Assembly: GCA_031287245.1 (NCBI GenBank)
Contig: JAITTD010000199.1
Location: forward strand, 1-9,345
DNA: 9,345 bases
From: Bacteroidales bacterium
GTDB taxonomy: Bacteria; Bacteroidota; Bacteroidia; Bacteroidales; UBA4181
Direction of reading: 5' to 3'
The translations under genes and the position numbers were made by a program. Each line of letters begins with the position of its first letter. Position 1 is the stretch's first letter. The notes beneath the pieces are model-generated. The model searched no databases. It was not told the origin of the DNA and worked only from the letters and a program-made list of their open reading frames with translations. Below are positions 1 to 6,065 of this stretch, piece after piece.

Positions 1-19
1 ATTGATTATATTAACAAAG

Positions 20-35
20 TAACCTATTTAGGTTA
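20..35. promoter_or_regulatory. Palindromic operator candidate
   Basis: TAACCTATTTAGGTTA is an inverted repeat of two 7-bp arms (TAACCTA / TAGGTTA) around a TT centre. It lies where transcription from the leftward promoter at 39-69 would begin, which is a usual place for a repressor site. The centre is too tight for a 7-bp RNA stem, although a 6-bp stem with a 4-nt loop is possible. No binding protein can be named. The rest of 1-124 is AT-rich, with T-runs near 81-87, 91-98 and 112-118, and shows no gene. Confidence 0.4.
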
Positions 36-38
36 TCG

Positions 39-69
39 CAAAAGTATAACAAAAAATCAACACTACAAA
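39..69 (-). promoter_or_regulatory. Bacteroidetes-type promoter, leftward
   Basis: On the minus strand a -7 element TACTTTTG (positions 46 to 39) matches the Bacteroides consensus TAnnTTTG. A TTTG (positions 69 to 66) sits 19 bp upstream, the spacing expected for the -33 element. The promoter lies downstream of the outer-membrane protein gene and points out of the window, so it probably drives a separate leftward gene beyond position 1. The call rests on sequence match only. Confidence 0.5.
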
Positions 70-124
70 ATAATATGCCGATTTTTTTGTTTTTTTTGAT
101 TAGACGGGGTATTTTTTTGCAGAG

Positions 125-1273
125 TTAGGGTTTAATTCGTAATTGACAGAGTGTAAAGGCACTGCAAAAGCGCAGATGTACCCCGAAACTGTAATCCGTT
201 TCGCCGCGGTCTGTGTCTGTGTAGGTTTCTGCGTAAGCGCCGATGGAAATGCCTTTATATACTGTCTTGTCAAAGGCGAATTTGGCGATCAGCATATTGC
301 GCACAGGCAGTTGGCTGAGGGGGTCGAGGGGATTGTAGCGATCGAAGGACGCAAAAAGCGGTTCGCCATGAAAAGCGTAGAATTTTTCGGAATGCCAGTA
401 GCCCACCATCAGTGCAAAAGGTGCTGCATCCAAATGAAGCACGGAATAAATACCCTGTCCCTGCACGTAAGGTCGTGCATCATGCTGGGTGCTGTTATCG
501 TAATACAAGGCGTCATAAATATCTATTGCCACAGATTGAAGCCATTTGCGGTTCAGCCGGTATCCGGTTGATATGCCCACTGCGGCATTGGTGAGCATCA
601 TGCCCGGTTCGTCGCTCTGGTCAATCTGTCCGCCTTGATGGTGTATCAGCAACTGCACGGGAACATTGAGGAAAAATCGCTTGTCGAGTGCAAAAAGTCG
701 TCCAACCACAGATGCACCGAAAGTCAACACTTCCGGGAAGCGGTCGTTGCGCTCAATGTAACGTTCCCAATCAATCCAAGTGTCTGCAAACAGGCGGTCG
801 CCATGCCATACAAACTGCAATCCGCTTTCGGGGCGGGCTGTGAAATGCTTTTCCCATTGGTACAAAGGCTCTATCAACCGGTGGTTGAGGTTGCCGTAGA
901 GATTACCCAATACCATGCTGAACTTGGGCGTGAAGGCATATTGAAGCCGTAGAAAAGGCTGCAAAAGCGAAAACCCGTCGCGTCCTGCAAATTGGACCAT
1001 ATATGCGCCCGCCTCTGCACGAAATTTGCCGGATGCCTGATAAGTCAATGCCGGCAGCAATACCATGCCCGGATAAGTCTGTCCTATAGCAACAGGACTG
1101 AAATATTCATTGTTTTTGAAAAGTCCGGTCATATCCACTTTCAGCGACAGACGATTGCTGTCTGCCGCCACAATGGAAGGAATGTCAAGCAATGATTGCG
1201 GAATCCACTGTGCTGTCGCTTTTCCGACAATTGCCAGCAGAATGCAGATCAGATATTTTTTTAAATAAGCCAT
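125..1273 (-). CDS. Putative outer-membrane beta-barrel protein
   Basis: This encodes a 382-residue protein with a Sec signal peptide: basic start MAYLKK, a hydrophobic stretch to about residue 16, and a likely cut after ATA (residue 21). The mature part is a run of alternating aromatic and hydrophobic strands with short polar turns, rich in Tyr, Phe and Trp. Its last strand (SFGVHLRF) is followed by a short tail. This is what a channel-like outer-membrane barrel looks like, and I see no catalytic motif. Similar unnamed proteins occur in Bacteroides next to PKD-type surface lipoproteins (from memory). The start follows the stop of the upstream lipoprotein gene by 2 bases (TAA-CG-ATG), so the two are almost certainly co-transcribed and probably co-translated. 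The ligand is unknown. It could instead be a periplasmic beta-rich protein, but the barrel is preferred. Confidence 0.7.
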   Translation of the reverse strand: MAYLKKYLICILLAIVGKATAQWIPQSLLDIPSIVAADSNRLSLKVDMTGLFKNNEYFSPVAIGQTYPGMVLLPALTYQASGKFRAEAGAYMVQFAGRDGFSLLQPFLRLQYAFTPKFSMVLGNLYGNLNHRLIEPLYQWEKHFTARPESGLQFVWHGDRLFADTWIDWERYIERNDRFPEVLTFGASVVGRLFALDKRFFLNVPVQLLIHHQGGQIDQSDEPGMMLTNAAVGISTGYRLNRKWLQSVAIDIYDALYYDNSTQHDARPYVQGQGIYSVLHLDAAPFALMVGYWHSEKFYAFHGEPLFASFDRYNPLDPLSQLPVRNMLIAKFAFDKTVYKGISIGAYAETYTDTDRGETDYSFGVHLRFCSAFTLCQLRIKP

Positions 1274-1275
1274 CG

Positions 1276-2976
1276 TTAAAAATTTAAATCAACAGGAGGA
1301 AAGGCTTCTGTGGATACTTCGCCGGATGCAAGGGCTTTGCCGATTGTAGCGGTTTGTACCTTTACAAAGTCAATGTATTGCAGGTGGGCAGGCGTGCCGT
1401 CTGCTTGAACGGCGTCTTCAATCCAGAAATGCGAGCCATCGGTGTCTTCCCTGTCGGGATTGCCCGAACTGATATTGTCCACATATCCCCAATTGAAACA
1501 GGGGGACACCTCTATGATGCCGTCGAGCGAGGTACCGGAAGCCAGACAGGTGCCGGTAAGCGTGAATTGCTCGCCGGCAACGAACATGGGATAATAATAG
1601 GGTTGCTGGTGATAGATGAGCCGGTCAATCGAGCCTGTTTGTCCGCGGTTGTCCGCCCACAGCACGTCGGCGTTGGCAGCGGCGGGCTTGAAATAGGTGA
1701 CAGCGTGCCGTTGCCTGGTTTCGCTCTTTCCTGTTTCGCTGCCGCGCAATTCATACCAGGTATCATCGGGAAGTCCGTTGCCGTTGTTGTCCTGCATCAC
1801 CCACACAACGCCGGGTTCGCACCAACTTGGGATGGTATTGCCCCGAATTTGAAGGTCGGCTTTCCCAGCCACATTGCTGACGCTATGGTCGAAACCTGCG
1901 ATAAAATATCCGCCGTAAGCGCCTGCATAGAAATAGCTGGTACCATTGTTCAGCCATGTCTGCAAATCCTGCAATCCTTTATCCATTGTGGTTTCGATGG
2001 GATAATTGATAAACTGTCCGGGGGCAGGGATATATTCCAGAGCAGTGGCGGCTGAGGCTTTGCTGCTTGCCGTTTTTTCGCGAAAGAAAGTGCCTTCAGG
2101 TTCAGTACATTCCACCTGCACTTCCGTTGTTGCCGAACTTGTTTGTTCGGTAACGCTGATCAGGCTGGTGCCTATCGCAGTGGGCGTAAAAGTAAAAAAG
2201 CCCGTTGTGGCGCTTTGTGGAACGCCATCCACCGTCCATTGGAAGTTATCGGGATGTTCGATGTGGCTGATGACGGGCGTCAGCACAAGGCTTTTGCCGA
2301 GCGGCACGGTCATTTTTCGCAGCGTGGCGGCATTGGAAGCGGTGCGGTAATGTCCGTCATCAAAATAAAGTTCGGCAACCGCAGCCACCACTGTGACGGT
2401 CATCGTTTTCCGGTCGGAACCGCCTGCTGTGGTCAATTTCACGTCAAGCGTATAATTGCCCGCCGCAGTTTGACGGAACGTGCAGGTATGCGTGGTGGAA
2501 ACCACTTCGTTGTTCAGACGCCATTCGTAGGCGGGGGCAGTGGCATTTTTCGCTTCGGCGGTCAGTATTTTGTCCATGCCTGCGTAAACCATGACGGCGG
2601 CGGGCAGTGACAGGACAGGCGGCGTATTGCCGGCAACCGTCACCTTTATTTGCTTCTCGTCCTTGCCATTGTCGGCGTCCACGCGGAAATGGATGAAATA
2701 TTCACCAATGGCGCTGCCGGTAAACCGGCAAGTCAGCGTGCTGGAAATCACCTGCCCGTCCACAGTCCACGCATACACCGGATGGGTGGCGTTTTCCACG
2801 ATGGCGGTCAGTGTGACGCTGCCTCCTACCGGCAAATTGACATCACCTTCCGTCACCTGAATGACCGCCGCAGGCGCAACAAGTTCGGGCTTGGGATCTT
2901 CGTCTCCGCAAGCCCACAGCGCCGTCAGAAGGACAAGAGGCAACCGGATTTTCGTTTTTAAAAAAGATGAATTCAT
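1276..2976 (-). CDS. PKD-repeat surface lipoprotein
   Basis: This encodes a 566-residue lipoprotein. A short basic start and hydrophobic core end in the lipobox LWAC, with the lipidated Cys at residue 23. It is followed by GDED, an acidic stretch like the Bacteroidetes surface-export signal, so the protein is probably displayed on the outer face of the outer membrane. Three PKD/Ig-like repeats of about 80-90 residues follow (roughly 34-115, 117-197 and 199-291), each with a Y/F-x-W core strand (YAWTVDG, YEWRLNN, FQWTVDG). A C-terminal domain from about 296 resembles the 'cell surface protein' domain of Bacteroides, with WVMQDNNGNGLPDDTWYEL-like sequence. I recall such proteins near vitamin B12 uptake genes, but nothing here proves that role. 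The start was chosen for its signal peptide; the frame opens upstream to 3147, but that extension is lysine/cysteine-rich non-coding-like sequence and would bury the signal peptide. It is the first gene of a leftward pair. Confidence 0.8.
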   Translation of the reverse strand: MNSSFLKTKIRLPLVLLTALWACGDEDPKPELVAPAAVIQVTEGDVNLPVGGSVTLTAIVENATHPVYAWTVDGQVISSTLTCRFTGSAIGEYFIHFRVDADNGKDEKQIKVTVAGNTPPVLSLPAAVMVYAGMDKILTAEAKNATAPAYEWRLNNEVVSTTHTCTFRQTAAGNYTLDVKLTTAGGSDRKTMTVTVVAAVAELYFDDGHYRTASNAATLRKMTVPLGKSLVLTPVISHIEHPDNFQWTVDGVPQSATTGFFTFTPTAIGTSLISVTEQTSSATTEVQVECTEPEGTFFREKTASSKASAATALEYIPAPGQFINYPIETTMDKGLQDLQTWLNNGTSYFYAGAYGGYFIAGFDHSVSNVAGKADLQIRGNTIPSWCEPGVVWVMQDNNGNGLPDDTWYELRGSETGKSETRQRHAVTYFKPAAANADVLWADNRGQTGSIDRLIYHQQPYYYPMFVAGEQFTLTGTCLASGTSLDGIIEVSPCFNWGYVDNISSGNPDREDTDGSHFWIEDAVQADGTPAHLQYIDFVKVQTATIGKALASGEVSTEAFPPVDLNF

Positions 2977-2984
2977 AATGCGCG

Positions 2985-3000
2985 AAATTACATGTAATTT
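2985..3000. promoter_or_regulatory. 16-bp perfect palindrome upstream of lipoprotein gene
   Basis: AAATTACATGTAATTT is its own reverse complement. It ends 9 bp before the lipoprotein start codon (2976 on the minus strand). A weak minus-strand -7-like sequence, GAAATTTG (3010 to 3003; one mismatch to TAnnTTTG), would place the transcription start inside the palindrome. An operator for a dimeric regulator is the natural reading, but the regulator is unknown. Confidence 0.4.
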
Positions 3001-3026
3001 TTCAAATTTCCAAGTTTTTTGGGGGC

Positions 3027-3055
3027 GGCTGAACTCCGCTGTAAAAAGTTCAGCC
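3027..3055. repeat. Spaced inverted repeat in divergent intergenic region
   Basis: Arms GGCTGAACT (3027-3035) and AGTTCAGCC (3047-3055) are perfect 9-bp complements around an 11-nt loop. In RNA this makes a stable hairpin on either strand, but no T-run directly follows it in either direction, so it is not a typical terminator. Its place between two divergent genes also fits a regulator-binding site. No riboswitch motif (for example a B12 box) is visible around it. Confidence 0.4.
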
Positions 3056-3076
3056 AAAAGATGAAGATTTTTTACT

Positions 3077-3109
3077 TTTTTTTTGCAACAGATTTTTTTT
3101 GCAAAAAAA
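3077..3109 (+). repeat. T-tract direct repeat and A/T palindrome
   Basis: TTTTTTTTGCAA occurs twice (3077-3088 and 3093-3104), 16 bp apart. The second copy is part of a perfect 16-bp palindrome of seven T, GC and seven A (3094-3109). The palindrome ends 4 bp before the -7 element of the downstream operon, so it sits in the promoter spacer. The phased A/T tracts may bend DNA or bind a regulator; they may also be simple AT drift in an intergenic region. Confidence 0.4.
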
Positions 3110-3113
3110 TCAT

Positions 3114-3121
3114 TACATTTG
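3114..3121 (+). promoter_or_regulatory. -7 promoter element of the STM4015-4012 operon
   Basis: TACATTTG matches the Bacteroides -7 consensus TAnnTTTG and lies 34 bp before the first start codon of the operon. No clean -33 TTTG is found at 19 bp; only T-rich sequence is there. The leader that follows is A-rich and has no Shine-Dalgarno motif, as is usual in this phylum. This is the only promoter-like sequence I see for the four-gene operon. Confidence 0.5.
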
Positions 3122-3155
3122 CACCCATTAAAAACCAACAAAAACAATATCCAAG

Positions 3156-4229
3156 ATGAAAAGAGTATTTATATTTCAAGACTTTAATTCGCAGAAATTC
3201 TGGAGCATAGACACAGAAGGCAATGACATGACTGTTAATTACGGCAAACTGGGCACCGACGGGCAGACGCAGGTAAAATCCTTTGCTTCGCCCGAAGAAG
3301 CAACAAAAGCGGCTGAAAAACTCGTTGCAGAGAAAACCAAGAAAGGTTATGTGGAAACCGCCGCCAACACCAAGGAAATGAAGGTAGAATCCAAGAAATA
3401 CGGGCTTTCTTACGATGATTACGACAACGGCAAGACACAAGAAGACATTCTCAAGAAAATGCTGAACGACAAGGCTTTGCCCGATTTGAAGCAAATCACC
3501 ATCGGCTGTTGGGATTTTGAAAGTGGCAGTTGTCAAGATTTAGTGGATGGCATTGTGGCAAACAAAGACAAATTTGCCCACATAGAGGGACTGTTTTGGG
3601 GCGACATTGAACAGGAAGAGTCGGAAGTGTCGTGGATTGAGCAAACCGACTTGTCGTCCGTCATTGACGCCATGCCCAAGTTGAAAGAACTGAAAATCAA
3701 AGGCACCAACAACTTGACGTTGGGCAAACGTACATACGAAGCGCTTCAATCATTGGAGATTATCTCCGGCGGTTTGCCTGAGTCTGTGTTGGCTGAACTG
3801 CAAGCTTCGACCTTCCCCAAACTCGAAAAACTGATACTGTGGGTGGGCGTTGAGGACTATGGTTTTGACGGAAGTGTGGATTCATTCAAAACAATCGCCT
3901 CTAAAACGCTGTTTCCCAAGGTAAAATACTTTGGTATTGTCAATTCCGAATTTCAGGACGACATTTTGAACATGCTTCTGCAATCGGACATTCTTCCGCA
4001 ACTCGAAACGCTGGATATATCGTATGGAACGTTGGGCGACAAAGGCGGTCAGGCACTGATTGACAATGTGGACAAACTGAAACATTTGAAACTCGTCAAG
4101 GCGGAGTATAACTATTTTAGCGAAGATATGTGCAAGGCGCTGAAAAAGTTGCCTGTGAAAGTGGATGTTTCCGACAACCAAGGCGATGAAGACGACGAGG
4201 ACGACCGCTATCCGTATCTGACAGAGTAA
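3156..4229 (+). CDS. STM4015-family WGR/leucine-rich-repeat protein
   Basis: This encodes a 357-residue soluble protein without signal peptide. Residues 1-66 form a WGR-like domain: the hallmark Trp-Gly-Arg is VNYGKLGTDGQ (27-37), followed by the usual helix with ASPEEATKAAEKL. From about 110 on, leucine-rich-repeat units appear (LKELKIKG, LEKLILWVG, VKYFGIVNS, LETLDISYG, LKHLKLVKA). Blocks such as VSWIEQTDL (158-166), SGGLPESV (204-211) and NSEFQDDI (263-270) match my memory of the STM4015 family. The end (337-357) is a strongly acidic linker followed by the terminal RYPYLTE. LRR and WGR domains usually bind proteins or nucleic acids, so a recognition or scaffold role for the enzymes encoded downstream is inferred. 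It is the first gene of the operon and is followed by the ATP-grasp gene after 1 bp. I recall relatives lacking the WGR part, so the fusion may be lineage-specific. Function is not known. Confidence 0.85.
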   Translation: MKRVFIFQDFNSQKFWSIDTEGNDMTVNYGKLGTDGQTQVKSFASPEEATKAAEKLVAEKTKKGYVETAANTKEMKVESKKYGLSYDDYDNGKTQEDILKKMLNDKALPDLKQITIGCWDFESGSCQDLVDGIVANKDKFAHIEGLFWGDIEQEESEVSWIEQTDLSSVIDAMPKLKELKIKGTNNLTLGKRTYEALQSLEIISGGLPESVLAELQASTFPKLEKLILWVGVEDYGFDGSVDSFKTIASKTLFPKVKYFGIVNSEFQDDILNMLLQSDILPQLETLDISYGTLGDKGGQALIDNVDKLKHLKLVKAEYNYFSEDMCKALKKLPVKVDVSDNQGDEDDEDDRYPYLTE

Positions 4230-4230
4230 G

Positions 4231-5205
4231 ATGCGTGCCATTGTGGTCAGCAATGCCAAGTCGCTGCGGACGCAATATTTCATGGTTGCCGGTCGTGATG
4301 TCGGTGTATCGGTGCAATTCGTCACCTATGATGACTTACTTGCTCATCCTGAGCATTATGCGGATGCTTTGGTCAAATTAGAGCCGGAGGAATATCCTGA
4401 TGTGTTCGATTTTGACGAATACAGTGCGCTTGTGCAGAAGTATATTCAATTATTGAAACAGACCGACAAGTTGAATCTGCATTTTCTTAATTCGCCTGCC
4501 GCTATTTTGTGCAGTTTAGACAAACAGTTTTGTAAACAATGCTTGCATGGAAAAGTCAATGTAACGCCAATGTGGGAAAAAACGCCGCAAAACGTTGGCG
4601 AGTTATTACAACGGCTTGATGAAAAGCCCCATGGCGTGTTCATCAAGCCGCGCTTCGGCTCGGGAGCGGGCGGTGTGGTGGCATTGCGGCGGCATCCGAA
4701 GCAGAAAACGACAGTTGCCTACACCGCACTGACTGCCGCCAACGGAAAAATCACAAATACGCGTCGAATCAATCGTTTCAGCACACGCAAAGACATTGAC
4801 ACCATCGTGGAGGCAGTGCTGAAGTCAGAGGCTGTAGTAGAAGACTGGGTGGTGAAGGACAGTTTTGAAGGCGAAGGTTATGATTTGCGCGTGGTTTGCA
4901 TGTTTGGTGTGATGCAGCACGTGGTAGTACGTTGCAGCAAGGGCGTCATCACCAATCTGCATCTTAACAACAATGCCAAAACCATCGACATTCTGCAATT
5001 AAGCGCGGAATGTCTTGCCGAAATAGCCCGCCAAAGCCTCGAAGCCACTCGCCTGATGGGGCTGAATTACAGCGGTGTGGATGTGCTCATTGCCAAGGGG
5101 ACCGCCACGCCCTACATTATCGAAGTGAACGGACAAGGCGACCATATCTATCAAGATATTTTTGCGGGAAACGAGATTTATAAACGGCAAATCAAAACAA
5201 CATGA
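4231..5205 (+). CDS. STM4014-family ATP-grasp protein
   Basis: This encodes a 324-residue cytoplasmic protein with an ATP-grasp fold of the RimK-like kind. Visible motifs are the nucleotide-binding FIKPRFGSGAGG (137-148), EGYDLRVV (215-222) in the central strand, and the metal-binding end YSGVDVLI (280-287) and YIIEVNGQGDHIYQ (295-308), with Glu298 and Asn300 as probable Mg ligands. Enzymes of this fold activate a carboxylate as acyl phosphate and join it to an amine, thiol or alcohol. The substrate here is unknown. Residues 1-130 form the pre-grasp N-terminal region, with a cysteine-rich piece (94-104, CSLDKQFCKQC). The start is 1 bp after the STM4015 stop, and the end overlaps the next start as ATGA, so translation is coupled both ways. 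It is confident as an ATP-grasp protein and as the STM4014 member by neighbourhood. Confidence 0.85.
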   Translation: MRAIVVSNAKSLRTQYFMVAGRDVGVSVQFVTYDDLLAHPEHYADALVKLEPEEYPDVFDFDEYSALVQKYIQLLKQTDKLNLHFLNSPAAILCSLDKQFCKQCLHGKVNVTPMWEKTPQNVGELLQRLDEKPHGVFIKPRFGSGAGGVVALRRHPKQKTTVAYTALTAANGKITNTRRINRFSTRKDIDTIVEAVLKSEAVVEDWVVKDSFEGEGYDLRVVCMFGVMQHVVVRCSKGVITNLHLNNNAKTIDILQLSAECLAEIARQSLEATRLMGLNYSGVDVLIAKGTATPYIIEVNGQGDHIYQDIFAGNEIYKRQIKTT

Positions 5206-6065
5206 AATCAACAATTGACGAACTTCCTGCCGGAAAAACCGAAACAAAATCCATATCGGACATGAATATGGACGAGGTGGTGGGGAAAATGGACATTTTG
5301 CTGCTTTGCTTTGATACCCTGCGTTATGACGTGGCGGTGAGTGAAGAAGCGGCAAACGGTACGCCTGTGCTGAACAGTTGCGGAGGTAAATGGGAAAAAC
5401 GCCATGCACCGGGCAATTTCACTTATCCGTCGCATTTTGCCATTTTTGCCGGTTTTTTCCCTTCGCCTGCCGAACCGCATGACCTGAAAGACCGACGGTG
5501 GTTGTTTTTTCCCAACAACGCCGGCAGCAGCAAGAAAATAGCGCCGCACGGGAGTTATGTGTTCGACCGGGCTACTTTTGTGCAAAGTCTGCATGAGCGG
5601 GAAGCGTACGAAACGTTGTGCATCGGCGGCGTTAATTTTTTCAACAAACGTAATGAGATAGGAAGGGTTTTCCCCGGATATTTTGACAAAAGTTATTGGC
5701 GTCAAAGTTTTGGCTGCACAAATCCAACAAGTGCGCAGGAACAAGTTGATTTTGCCGTGTCGAAAATAAAAGCCTGCTCCATTGACAAAAAAATGTTCAT
5801 GTATATCAATTTTTCGGCAATCCATTACCCCAACAAGCACTATATAGCAGGCAAGAAAGAAGACGACATGGAAACACACGCCGCTGCGCTTCGTTATGTT
5901 GATAGTTGCCTGCCGCCCCTGTTTGATACATTCCGCCAACGCGGTAAAACCTTAGTCATCGCCCTTTCCGACCACGGAAGTTGCTATGGTGAAGATGGTT
6001 ACCGTTATCATTGCATATCGCACGAGGCGGTGTGCACCGTTCCCTACAAACATTTTATAATATGA
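5202..6065 (+). CDS. STM4013-family sulfatase/phosphatase-like hydrolase
   Basis: This encodes a 287-residue protein of the alkaline-phosphatase/sulfatase superfamily. Expected metal-site residues are visible: Asp38 in LLCFDTLRYD (35-43), Thr74 in GNFTYPSHFAIFAGF (71-85) as the likely nucleophile, His208 in SAIHYPNKHY, Asp257-His258 in ALSDHG, and His274 in HCISHE. The nucleophile segment resembles that of nucleotide pyrophosphatases (T-x-P-x-H) rather than the Cys/Ser-x-Pro-x-Arg of classic sulfatases, so a phosphoester or phosphotransfer reaction is at least as likely as sulfate removal. There is no signal peptide, so it should act in the cytoplasm with its operon partners. The chosen start overlaps the ATP-grasp stop (ATGA). 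Met21 or Met30 are possible alternatives, because the core fold begins near residue 31. Its stop overlaps the next start, again as ATGA. The substrate is unknown. Confidence 0.82.
   Translation: MKSTIDELPAGKTETKSISDMNMDEVVGKMDILLLCFDTLRYDVAVSEEAANGTPVLNSCGGKWEKRHAPGNFTYPSHFAIFAGFFPSPAEPHDLKDRRWLFFPNNAGSSKKIAPHGSYVFDRATFVQSLHEREAYETLCIGGVNFFNKRNEIGRVFPGYFDKSYWRQSFGCTNPTSAQEQVDFAVSKIKACSIDKKMFMYINFSAIHYPNKHYIAGKKEDDMETHAAALRYVDSCLPPLFDTFRQRGKTLVIALSDHGSCYGEDGYRYHCISHEAVCTVPYKHFII

Noticed and set aside
1354..2055. Plus-strand open frame of 233 codons opposite the lipoprotein gene
   Set aside because: It is antisense to a well-supported lipoprotein with PKD repeats and is a by-product of codon composition.
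3027..3055. Rho-independent terminator or riboswitch
   Set aside because: The stem is not followed by a T-run on either strand, and no conserved riboswitch core such as a B12 box is visible nearby.
2977..3147. N-terminal extension of the lipoprotein reading frame
   Set aside because: It would place a 57-residue Lys/Cys-rich stretch ahead of a clean lipoprotein signal peptide, and it covers the palindromes and T-tracts of the divergent promoter region.
3072..3536. Minus-strand open frame of 154 codons with hydrophobic stretches
   Set aside because: It overlaps the promoter and 5' part of the STM4015-family gene on the other strand; the hydrophobic look comes from the antisense of lysine- and glutamate-rich codons.
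5208..5939. Long open frame (243 codons) on the minus strand opposite the hydrolase gene
   Set aside because: It is fully antisense to a gene with clear active-site motifs, and its translation has no recognisable domain.
6011..6061. Upstream start for the radical SAM gene
   Set aside because: It would overlap the hydrolase gene by over 50 bp; the start at 6062 gives the same ATGA overlap as the preceding gene junction and the N-terminus expected for the family.
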